Positions 10,354 to 21,300 of a DNA stretch of 64,000 bases are shown piece by piece (the stretch's first letter is position 1; every line of letters begins with the position of its first letter). The notes beneath the pieces are model-generated. The model was not told where the DNA came from and ran no database searches. It saw only the letters and a list, made by a program, of their open reading frames with translations. This DNA comes from Vitrella brassicaformis (taxonomy: Eukaryota > Sar > Vitrellaceae): the NCBI GenBank assembly GCA_001179505.1, contig CDMY01000431.1, forward strand, positions 1 to 64,000. The letters are read 5' to 3'. The translations under genes were made by a program, and so were the position numbers.

Positions 10354-11719
10354 TTAGCGGTGGCTCTTCTTTCTGATGTCGACAACGGACTTGAGCGCAC
10401 TGGCGCTGTTCTCAAACGAAAGACTCTGACACATACAAATGAAACACAACATACACAGCCTCACGCACGTGCCTCTTGTTGTACCTGTTGGCGGCCAGTG
10501 GATTCTTCCGTTGCGGTGACGCACCCGATACCGTCGGCGTCGATATCGAATGTCACCTCGATGCCTGCGCCTTCGGGGGCGGGGGTGAGGCCGGTGAACG
10601 TGAACTGTCCCAGCAGATGGTTGTCTTTGGCCATAGGATTCTCGCCCTCGTACACCTTGAAGCTCATCTGCAACATGCACACATACGGAGATGGTATGGG
10701 TGTCACACCGTCGCGAGCATCTCACCTCTGTCTGATTGTCGTAAGTAGTCCAGAAGAAGTCTGATTTCTTGATGGGAATGTTGCTGTTGCGGTCGATGAT
10801 GCGCAGGAACGCGTCTTTGACCTTGCCTTTCTTCCCCCAAATGCCGAGGGACAGAGGGGTCACAACGGGGAGGCCCTGCAGACAGACACACAACAACACA
10901 CTCTATGGCCAACGTCCACACGGGTACACCTATGTCTCTACGACTGGCTAAGACTCACTCACACACTCACAAGCCCTATGGATTGGCGCACCTGCTGTCT
11001 GACACCATCAGGCGGCTTGACCGCACTGGCACTGTTCTTAATCATGAGGGTCTGACACACACACACACACACACACACACAGAGCCTCACACACGTGCGC
11101 CCTTTGATACCTGCGGCACACAGCCCTCCCTGCCTCCCGTGTGGCCACTTTCCGACCTGTTTGCGTCCATTGGATTTGTCTGTCGTGGAGACGCGGAGGA
11201 TACCGTCGACGTCGATATCGAATGTCAGGTCGATCTTGCCTTCGCCTTTGGGGGCGGGGGCGATGCCAGTAAAGGTGAAGCTGCCGAGCAGATGATTGTC
11301 TTTGGCCATAGGGTTCTCGCCCTCGTACACCTTGAAGCTCACCTGCGACATGCACACACACTCATTAAGGTGGGTGTCTATTTGCGCGCGTGCGCATGAT
11401 TCGGTCACGTCTGTCTGGTTGTTGTCAGCTGTAATCCGCTCGATTGACTTTCTGATGGGGATGATGGTGTCCCTGTCAACGATGCGGCAGAAGCTGCCGT
11501 CCGGACTGGCAATGCCGAGAGAGAGGCGTCACGTTGACAAGACCCTGCAAAGGGACACAGAACAACACACGTGCAAGAGTGTGTGTCCACGGTCTTATCG
11601 CTCCAGCTGGTCACCGTCGCTTTGAGGGTCTCGATGGTCGCGTCCCTCTCTGCCAGCTGCGCCTCGAGAGCCTCAGCTCTGGCACGCAAGTCCGGCGTGT
11701 CGCCGCCCGTTCCGCCCAT
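10354..11719 (-). CDS. tandem two-unit Hsp70 substrate-binding protein (first unit frameshifted)
   Basis: Exons 11719..11615 (coiled-coil, [19 protein letters not shown]), 11544..11409, 11342..11157, 11051..10992, 10875..10726, 10667..10485 and 10425..10354. Unit 1: [58 protein letters not shown], tail [15 protein letters not shown]. Unit 2: [28 protein letters not shown], the same [19 protein letters not shown], tail [18 protein letters not shown], stop TAA. The exon at 11051..10992 ends in phase 0 at a GTGCGC donor, which fits the phase-0 start of unit 2, so the two units probably form one gene. No ATPase domain or lid is present. In unit 1 the CT run encoding Pro-Leu-Ser-Leu is 2 bp shorter than in the 4.4 kb paralog, which breaks the frame at about 11525. 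Unit 2 could alternatively be a gene fragment. Confidence 0.62.
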
Positions 11720-12321
11720 GGCTGCACCGGGCACACGACAGGGTGCATTCTTCCTCTCAGGGCCTGTGTGCGTACCTTCGTTGAAGGACTTGTGTGTGAT
11801 GCTTCAGCTGGTCAGAGGGATGGCAGATGGCGGCAGATCTGTCGGGAGAAACAAAAGAGGAATACACGACGGATGGGCAGTGGGGGAGGAATGCATTTCG
11901 GTGTACCTTTATTGAGAGATCCACTGTCAGTGAGGCTCAAAGTGATGCTGCTGACGCTTTGCTTGCCTTCAGAAGCCCAACAGAATCACTCTCCCTTTCG
12001 GTCGACGAGCTCGCGGCTTCTTCGGGGAGGGTGGGCTGAATTCATGGCTTTTGTGTTCGTGTTTGCTTGCAGCTGTGGCCCTGCGGCTGCTCCAACGACA
12101 TGCACTTGAACGGGTCTCATTTGGCTCATCAACGTGGAGATGTCACTGCACACATACACGTCTGTCAGTCACTCAGCTGGCTATCGACACCCTTCCCACA
12201 CGCAGTCAGTCAGTCAGTCAGTCAGTCAGCAGAGAGGCAGTGGGTCCCTCTATGCTGCCTACGGCTACCTACGGAGGGGCACTCGAGAGAGAGGCGGCCC
12301 GCCCCGCAGTGTGTCAGTCTC
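11720..12321. other. intergenic with shared Hsp70-like leader
   Basis: About 11900-12030 closely matches the leader of the 4.0 kb Hsp70-like gene (ttgagagatcc, ctgtcagtgaggctcaa, ttcggtcgacgagctcgc). It contains a splice donor on the minus strand. A (CAGT)n run lies at about 12205-12230. No other exon was seen. Confidence 0.5.
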
Positions 12322-12903
12322 TCAGTCGGAGTGCGACACGAATGGCCGCATCCATTGGGCCACTTCTTCCATCGACCCGGCAAACACGACCTCTGTCTGG
12401 CACTGCTCGCACAAATAGCCCTCCGGCCGCAGCGGCAGCGGCTCCTTTGCCTCCTTGATGCGTTCCTTGTTGTCCTTCTGGCGACGGGCGTTGTCGGCCT
12501 TGAGGCGGGGGAGGCTGTGGTGCCAGGCATCCTTGCGTTGGGCGTAGCACTTGTTGCAGATGTGCATGTGTCTGCAGGGGACGTACATGACGGAGGCAGG
12601 GCCGTGCTCGCCGAAACAGATGATGCACCCGCCGGCCTGAATGGTGCCAGCACCATCACGACCACTGCCGGGCTGTGTTGGCTCGGGTGGCGGAGGGGCG
12701 CTCGAGCTGCTGGATGAAGACGGCTGGTGCTGCTGGATGCTCATCTCGGCAAGCCTGTGTGTGTGCATCAATCGCATTATGCACGTGTGTCTGTTACGGA
12801 TGTGTGTGGGCCCGCGTACCTTCGTTCGGTCTCTGCGAGCCGCCTGGCCAGTTCATCGTTCTTCCGCTGGAGCTCAGCCTCTCGTGACGACACTCCCACA
12901 CTG

Positions 12904-12945
<42 letters not shown>

Positions 12946-15900
12946 CATAAAGACATGGCAAGGCATTCCAATCGGATCCGTACCATCCGTACGTCAACGC
13001 CCGTGTGTGTGGCACCCACCTAAGCTCTACACCACCAGCACCACCACCAGCAGCAGCAGCCGAGGCGCCCTGGTCGCCCTCATGATCATGCGATGGCCTG
13101 ACCACACACACATAAAGCCGATGAAGTGACGAGCCGCCCATCGTCGCTTTGTGTGTCGGTGGGCCTGCCTACCCTAGTGGCCCTTGGTATGGTATTGCTG
13201 CTGCTGCTGCTGCCACAGCTGGTGGTGGTGCAGCAGCACTGGAATCGTCGTAGCTACTGGACGACGGACAGGCGTCAAAGGTGGACCTGACACACCACAT
13301 AACAAACATATGGCAGTTCAATGGTGGCTGTGCTGCGATGGTTGACAGCTCTTGTGTGCTACCTTGGCCCGTAGAATGGCGACGGACGGTGCTCATTCTG
13401 ACTCAACGACGCCCCAAGTGGCCTGAGAAAATGCATGCAGAACATCCACCCACCGGTGTGTGCGTGAGGTGTCCTGATGTCGGCCTGTCTGTGCCTTACT
13501 TGGGGCACTTGACGAGTGGCGGAGGGCCCCGGTGACACGACGGACGATGACCACTCGACGACGGCGGACACACAGCCCTGGACACTGCATCCTTCAGAGG
13601 GCCCAGCGGCCCTGCTGCTGCGGATGCGCCTATGGCATGGCCACCAGACGAGAGCGACGAAGAGGGCTGCATGGATGGCGGGGGCATCATCATGGCGGCG
13701 GTCCTGGCCTCGTGGAGTGATGCAAGGATGGCCATCTGGGTCTGCGCATCATGGTCCTCGTCATTCTCACTGCACACAAACAATATGACACCTCGGTGCT
13801 CTGGGTAGTGAGTGTCGTTTGCCGCTCCGAATGACCGCGGTGAGGCAGATCCAGATGCGGCACCTGACGAGTGAGATGAGGGCCTGCAAACCAACAAGGG
13901 AGAGAATGTGATCACATCCACTGGCCAACGGAGACTCACCTGTGTCGGTTCGGCCGACGACTGCCCTTGTTGTCGGCGTCATCAGCAGCTGCCGCAGCCG
14001 ACGGCAGCCTGCATGACAGCCAGGAGAAGTAAGCAAGTCTGTGGTGGGCCTCGCTGTGCCGACCTCTGCAGTGTGTCTATGTCTTCGCCGTCGGCACCAG
14101 TTTCCTCTACGTCGCTACCAGCGTCATGCTCAACACCCTCCTCAGCCACCGACTCAACACGCCTACAAGAGCCCCCAACGACACGATAAGATCCATGCAC
14201 CATAAGCGGCCCCCCACCGATGTGTGCGTGAGGGGTCCTCATGTCGGCCTCTCTGTGCCTTACTTGGGGCACTTGACGAGTGGCGGAGGGCCCCGGTGAC
14301 ACGACGGACGATCCACACTCGACGAGGAGGGAAGCACACTGACACGAAATGAGACAACGAAACACATCAACACCATTCATTGTGCCCAGCCATCGATCCC
14401 CTTCTCTGTGTCTGTCTGCTTACGGCTGTTGTGACCCATGTGCCAGAGGGGGGAATGACTCATCGGCACCGCTCGCCGGTCTGTGTGCAGGTGGCAGGGG
14501 CCGAGGGGGTGGGGGCGGGTGAGAGGGACTCGACGACACAAACGGTCGCCGCTTGGCCGACTCGCGCGGCTCCACAGCCGACGGCAGCGGGGTAGTGGAA
14601 GGGGCCGCCCGAGACGACAACGACAGGCATGGTGCAGCAGCCGGGAGGCCCAGCCCCCTCCCTATGCCCAACTTGCTGCTTGCCGATGGACCCGGCAGGC
14701 GCTTCTCCCGCGGCGTCTGGTCGGCCGTCGACACACAGCTGGGGCGAGAGAGCAGAAGACGATCAGCCGAGGGCTGCTCTGTCGTCTTGTGCTTGGGTGT
14801 GGGGGGATGGAAGGGCGAGAAGGGGGAACGAGTCGACGCTTTGGTGTGGGCAGCTCTCTGGGTCCTGATGGGGGCCGTCTTCTGCTGTTTGTGGTGGGTT
14901 GTCTGCTTCTGCCTTTCGATGGCGCGGCTGGCGAAGGTCGACCCCACCAGCAGGGCGTCGCCGTCCTCATCTTGATCATCGGCTGCCCCACTGCTGTCTG
15001 CCTGGTCGTCTTCGCCGCCCGGCGGGCAGCTGGTGGAGGTGGAGGTGGCTGTTGCGCTCGCCTGCCTCTTGCCCCCCCGCTTGCCCTTCTTCTTGCCACC
15101 CGTCTTCTCCTTAGCCGCCGCCCTCTCCTTGTTGGCCGCCTCCTCCTCTTTGATGAGGGCCGCCATCTTCGCGTCGGCCTCCCTCTGCTGCCACGCCAAT
15201 TCGGCCTCTGTGGGCACCTCCTTGGCGTGTCGTGTGGCCTGCCGCCTCTTGTGCCTGTCGCGGTGCTCCTTCAGTTTCTGCAGCCGCTCCTGCGCCTCGA
15301 TGATGGCGGGGCGCGGCTCGCGAATGGGCAGCTGCTTGGGCAGCGCCGTGCGCTCCGCCAACACCAGCTGGCGGCAACGACGCTGATGCTCTGTAGCAGT
15401 GGGCATGAGGGCGATGTCAGCGCCCGACTGGAGCAGCACACGGATGGTGGTCTTGAGGTTGGAGATCCGGATGGTGGCCCGGTCCCTCTCGGCCTGCTCC
15501 GTGTTGTCGTCCTGCAGCTGTTGGATGTCGTCATCGAGCTCTGTGGCAGCGGTGGCGAGGGGTGTGAGAGTGGGGTCATTCGGCAGGCCTCTGTTGACGT
15601 CAGCAGCGGTGAGGCGGCGACAGAGAGAGGCAGCCAAACGGTGGGAGCCGCCGATGGCCGCGCAGTGTAATGGCGTCCGTCCGAAGGTGTCCACGGCCGT
15701 GATGTCGGCCCCGTTGGCCACCATCAAGTCGATGTAGCTCTCGATGAACTGCTGAGACCAGACGGGAGGTCTCACGGCCGCCACATGGACCAGATTGATG
15801 CCACCCGGGTCCCGCTCGGTTGCGAGTGTGGGGTCTCGCTGGATGAGCTGCCGGTAGAAGGACAGCAGGATGGCCTCGCTGTCCTCAGTCGGCTGATCCG

Positions 15901-16975
15901 TCGGCAGTGTGGGCGGCAGCAGCATCACCAAGCGCCCCCGCAGCTGAATGCCTGGAACAGACAGACAGACAGACAGACGTCCATCATGGTGTGTGTTCCT
16001 TGTCGTGAGTGCTGTGAATGGGTGTGTACCTGGCTGGCCCATCAGGAGCTCGAATGCGGCCCGGTTGCACGAGGCGATGGCCACTCGGATGGGCGTATGA
16101 TGACCCGCCCCATTGATGTCGGCGCCGTTGTCGATCAGGACCTGGATGACGGCGAGCTGAAGGCCGGGTGTCTCCCACATGGGCATGGCGACGGGAGTGC
16201 AACCACCATTGACGTCGTATGCCCAGATGGACGGCACGCTGTTGTCCGTGAGGTTGTCAATGCACAGCGACAGCAGGGAATAGGCTAAATAGGCACCCGT
16301 GGTGCCCGCCACCCGCAGCAGTGGCTCCACATTGGGGTCGGCTCCATTCGGCTGAATCAGGTCCGTCACCTGCTGTGCGTCAGTGACGGTGCGGCGGAGG
16401 ATGCACTTGGACACCATCAAGCTGGCGTCACTGGTGCCAGGAGGGACGGTGACGCCATTCCCACAGCTCCTCCAGCCAGGTGATCGCGGCACACCTGTGG
16501 TTGGCACAACGGGCAGATTATTAACGATGAGCTCTGGAAAGGCGATTCTGATTTGTGTAGCGGTGGGTCTGTCGGTCGGCGTCTACCTCTGTTCAGTCGA
16601 GTCCGGCCTTGTCCGCTGCGCTGCTGCCCGCCAGCACCCCCACCGACGCCGACACCGAGACCCCCACCAACACGGCTAACACCTGCACAAGCACACACAC
16701 ACGAGCAGTCATAACCGTGCTGCTTGCTATATCTCACAGCTCGTCGCTCACCCTCGTCAATGCCATCATTGCGATTGTCTTTGTTCTCTATGTGCCGGCC
16801 GGCACCGGTGGTCTCCTCCTCGGCTACATCGTCTGCAAAGGAACACACACATTGACACACACGATGCTGTGAGTGATGTGGTGCATCTGTCTGAGCTGAG
16901 TGTACCTTCATCGCCATCGCCACCGTCGGCCGGGCCAGCAGCGGCCATGTCGGTGTCGGGACGACCAGACGACAT
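12322..16975 (-). CDS. ankyrin-UIM-coiled-coil-RING protein ANK2
   Basis: Fourteen exons, about 1,210 residues, phase-consistent: 16975..16906, 16832..16752, 16682..16587, 16494..16030, 15951..14424, 14338..14264, 14162..14064, 14008..13940, 13883..13500, 13422..13363, 13286..13173, 13097..13020, 12900..12820, 12754..12322. Ankyrin repeats fill residues ~85-400 (NGADITAVDTFGRTPLHCAA). A Lys/Arg/Glu-rich helix follows (LQKLKEHRDRHKRRQ, KMAALIKEEEAANKERAAAK) and a Pro/Ser-rich linker. The apparent stop TAA at 14420 lies inside a GTAAGC donor. A UIM-like motif (DEDHDAQTQMAILASLHEAR, ~870-890) and a heptad stretch (SREAELQRKNDELARRLAET) precede the terminal RING: CIICFGEH, VPCRHMHICNKCY, then YLCEQC. 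The layout suggests a ubiquitin ligase recruiting targets through ankyrin repeats; activity is inferred. Confidence 0.78.
13500..14338 (-). repeat. exon duplicated inside ANK2, flanking the UIM block
   Basis: The segment SSSGHRPSCHRGPPPLVKCP is encoded at about 13500-13570 and a near copy at 14264-14338, with the following intron start and its cacagag-aggccgacat sequence also repeated. The two copies bracket the exons carrying VESVAEEGVEHDAG and the UIM-like motif. Confidence 0.75.
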
Positions 16976-18348
16976 CGCTCTCACTCACTCAGACAGACAG
17001 ACAGACAGCTGCACCAGGGACCACACACACAGAGATGGGCCTGCAGGCATCTGATGCATTTGTTGTGTGCATCAGTGCTAGCCGACAGCCAGCCACAGAC
17101 GCTCACTCAATCAACCAGTCCGCCCGTCGACAAGGCAGACCTGAAGACCACAAACACACACACGGACAGCAAACAGAATGAGCCAATCGTCGCATCTTCC
17201 CACTCACCGTCGCAACACCGTCGGACGAGAAGCCGCTACCTGGCGCGATGATCTCTTGGGCAGCAGGGCTGTGCACACTCGATAAGATGGAAAGGCCGCT
17301 AATTCCGCTGATGGATAGGTGGGCACACGAGAAGCCGCTGCAGCGATGGGCAGACGGACTCGTCCGCTGAGCAGGGCCTCACTGTGCCTCCACTGACGCA
17401 CCAAGAGGGCTCGCAAGAGGGCCTATAGGAAGCGATTCGTGTCTGTTTCTTCTGCCTCTCTCTCAGGCTCGCACCGATCGGCTCGCGAGTTTTCTTCACA
17501 GGAGGGGGAGCCCTTCTGATGGGCTCACAGGGTTCGTCAGGAGTCAAGCATTCGGCCGCAGTGAGCCCCAATCACTTTGGATGAATTGCTCTTGATGAAT
17601 GAGCAGCTCACTTGGCTCCCGGAGTGTGTGTGCTGTCTGTCTGTGTCCTGATTCTGTCTGTCACACTGTCACGACCATTGCAGTAGTGAACGATACAGAG
17701 TAGTCATCACTTTACACGCGGTACATGTATTCATCAGCCATTCCGTCCATCAGAAAAGCCTGTAAGCACCAGTTACGCCACACATCACCAGACACTGTCA
17801 TGGATGGCAGGCAGTCGGGAGCGGCACACATCGCAATGACACTACGCCAGCAGACGGGGGGCGAGGAAAAACCCATTTGGCTGTCTGTGTGTCTGTCTGT
17901 CTGTCTCACCCTTCTGTCTGCTTGACAGTTGAGGACACCCTTCATCGATCTCTCTGTCCGCAATGGTGACCTACACTCTCTGGATAGCATCGATCTCATG
18001 GGATGGAAGAGCCACTCAGTCAAAAAGCTGTCTCTCTCCCTCCCCCAGTCCGCTACACACTCTCCTGTCCTCTCCCGCCCTCTCCCACATCGATGTCTGT
18101 TGGCAGGCTGGTAGGGACGTCATGTGATGGGCTGATCGGCCCACTGCCGCACACGGTGCACAAACGAATCTCACGTCAATCGTGACTTATATGAACATGT
18201 AATGGAATGCAGTGTAATGCGAAGCTCCTCCCGCTGGCTGGCCATATATAGTGAGTCGGCACGTCAACAGCTGGGCTGGCTGGCATCGTCCACCACCTGT
18301 ACAACAAACACAGCCCGCCATTCCCCTCTGCCTGTCTGTCTGACCTAC
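16976..18348. promoter_or_regulatory. leader of ANK2 and spacer to ANK3
   Basis: About 17060-17590 is a copy of the family leader block. The rest (17.6-18.3 kb) contains a segment that recurs downstream of ANK4 near 48.40-48.96 kb in the opposite orientation sense relative to the window (ccattcgtcc-style tail, gcaggcagtc, cagcagacgg, ccaaatggg). This is a 3' flank of the RING-type members. No exon was recognised. Confidence 0.5.
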
Positions 18349-21300
18349 TCAATTGTCCGTCTGCACATGCGCTGTGATGGTCTTCTCGGCGACACTGCGG
18401 CACGCAGGGCATTGCAGCACAGAGTGGCACTTGACGTCATCGGGCACCGGCTTGCCCGCCCCCTCCGGCCGCGCCTTCTCTGCCTTGGCACTCTCGTGTC
18501 TGCCCTTCCACTGCTGCCAGCATTCGGCACACAGGCACAGGTGGCGACACGGATCAAACAGCACTGTGGGCGAGTTGTGGTTGCAGATGACGCAGATGGG
18601 ACGAGGCGGGAGAGGCGGTGCTGCAGCAGCCGATGCGGCCGCCGCTTCCCTGTCCTCCAGCCGACCCTCCATCTTGTTGGCCTCCTTGCCGAGTGCCCGC
18701 AGTGCCACCTTGGCCTTCGCGATGTCGCGCTTGAAGGCCTCCACATCTTCAGGTGACCGCAGGGATGACAGCCGGTACTCCGTCAGGCTGCATACACCCA
18801 ACAAGACGACGACGGCACCAACAAGGGTGCATGGGCGCCTGAAATCGTTTGCGCGTGTGTGTACCATGTGCGAGCTATCTGCAGCAGGCGGTCGTGCTCT
18901 TGCTGGAGTGTTGGTATGGTGGTCGCCTCGGCTGCCGCAGTCGCCTCCGTCACTGTCGAGATGTCCGCCTCCAGCCTGCAGGGCAGCGAAGGGGCAGCAT
19001 CCATCAACAGACTCCATCACTCGTTTGTACGTGTGTGTGCTTACTGCCGCAGCTTGGCCTTGGTGCTCTCCAGCATCTCACGAAGCTGCCCTTCCGATGA
19101 CAGCGAGTCGATCTCGTCGGCTATCTCGTCAGCTATCTCGTCAACACGCGAAGACCTGAATAAGTGTCGATCAATCGCTTGTGTGGGCATGCACGTGTGT
19201 GTGTGTGTGTGTGTGTTGTCGTTACTCACCTTTGAATGCGATCATCGTTGCAGGCTACATAAAATGGCGCAGATGGGGACGGCAGACGGGCAAACAGGGA
19301 CCCGCTGCCGTTGCCGGCACGTGTGTGGCTATCGCTGGTGCGGGAGGTCTCACACGCACTGCTGTAGAGTTGGTCGAGCCGCTCGTCTTCGCGCGTGACC
19401 CTCTCGCCGAACTCACACACCTCCGCTGCCGTGGTCAGGGCCATCAGCGCATCGCGAGTCAACCTGAAGGACCACATGAATCGATTAACGAAGATGATTC
19501 AAAGCGATGCATTTGTATGTATCTTTGTACGTGTCTGTTTGCTCTTGTGTGGCTTCTGTGAGTGCCCCTATGGCCGCGTTGAGCTCATTGGTCCGCTCCA
19601 TGATGCTCGAGTGCCGCTCCAGCGCCTCCCCATAGCGTCGCTCCATGCTGCAGACAAATGGAGTGAACGCACACATGACGCAGCCAACCCTCCGCCCATC
19701 CATCCATCCATCCATCCCTTGCTGACCTCTGTTGATCCTGCATAGCCTTGCACACTGCATCCCTCAGAGAGCCGAGCGATGCTGCTGCTGCCGCCGCCGA
19801 TGCGCCACTGGCGTAGCCAACAGACCAAAGTGACGAAGAGGGCGGCATGGGTGGCGGGGGCATCATGGTGGCGGTGGTGGCGTCGTGCAGCGATGCAGCG
19901 ATGGCCATCTGTGTCTGCGCATCATGCTCCTCCTCGTCCTCACTGCACACCCAACTAATGACACTTGTGCCGTGGTGCAGATGCCTGTCTAGGGCATGTA
20001 ACGGACCTGTCGTCTCCATCTTGGTGTGGTGGATGGTGCTTGTCGGCTGCCGGTATGAGAGCCGGCCCAGCTCCGACCGATGCGGCCACCGCGCTACTGA
20101 CCGAAGACGAGTGCAACACCGCCCGCACGCCACTGCCGGCCGGCCCAGCCGTGCCGCTGCCGTCGCGCTGCAGAGGCTTGGTGAGAGGCCGGAGAGGCTC
20201 AGCACCGGAGGAACGAGAAGAGGGCCGCGTGGTGTCCGCAGACTCGGACATTGGCCTGTAAATCAGGAGAGGATGCCGTCGGTATAAGTGAGGGTTGACA
20301 GCGGGGCGTTAGTGTGAATGCGTGAGCTTCGCTGTGTTGACCTCTCCTGCTGTGTGTCTGTGTCTTCGCCGTCAGCACCAGTTTCCTCTACGTCGCTACC
20401 AGCGTCATGCTCAACACCCTCCTCAGCCACCGACTCAACACGCCTACAAGAGCCCCCAACGACACGATAAGATCCATGCACCATGACCCTCCACCGATGT
20501 GTGTGCGTCAGGGGTCCTCATGTCGGCCTGTCTGTTCCTTTACTTGGGACACCTGACGAGTGGCGGAGGGCCCCGGTGACACGACGGACGATACCCACTC
20601 GACGACGGCGGTAACAGGTCGTCACTGACACAAAATGAGACAACGAAACACGCCATTCATTGTGCCCATCCATCTATCCCCTTCTCTGTGTCTGTCTGCT
20701 TACAGCTGCTGTGGCGCATACGCCAGAGGGGGGAATGACTCATCGGCACCGCTCGCCGGTCTGTGTGCAGGTGGCAGGGGCCGAGAGGGTGGGGGCGGGT
20801 GAGAGGGACTCGACGACACAAACGGTCGCCGCATGGCCGACTTGTGCAGCTCCTCAGCTGACGGCAGACGAAGAGGGGAAGGGACCGGCCGAGCCGACAG
20901 GGATGGTGCAGCAGCCGGGAGGCCCAGCCCGCTGTCTCTGCCCAACTTGCTGCCTGCCGATGGGCCCGGCAGGCGCTCCTCGCGAGGCGTCTGGTCGGCC
21001 GTCGACACACCGCTGGGGTGAGAGAGCAGCAGACGATCAGCCGAGGGCTGCTCAGTCGTCTTGTGCTTGGCTGTCGGGGGCTGGAAGGGCGAGAAGGGGG
21101 AACGAGTCGACTCTTTGGGATGGGCAGCTCTCTGGGTCTTGTTGGTGGCCTTCTTCTGCTTGGCGTTCGTGGCCTGCGCATGGCTTTCGATGGCGTGGCT
21201 GCCGAAGGCCGACCCCAAAAGTAGGGCGTCGCCGTCCTCATCTTGATCATCGGCTGCCCCACTGGTGTCCGCCTGATCGTCTTCGTCGCCCGGCGGGCTG

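Noticed and set aside
13767-13793. Intron between the Ser-rich segment and UIM in ANK2
   Set aside because: It would be only about 26 bp and out of phase; the frame is open, so it is treated as coding.
14420-16507. Ankyrin frame as a stand-alone 695-residue protein ending TAA at 14420
   Set aside because: The TAA is part of a GTAAGC donor present in three paralogs, and the downstream exons fit in phase to a RING. The upstream part of the frame also runs through an intron (GTHPFTALTT and following).
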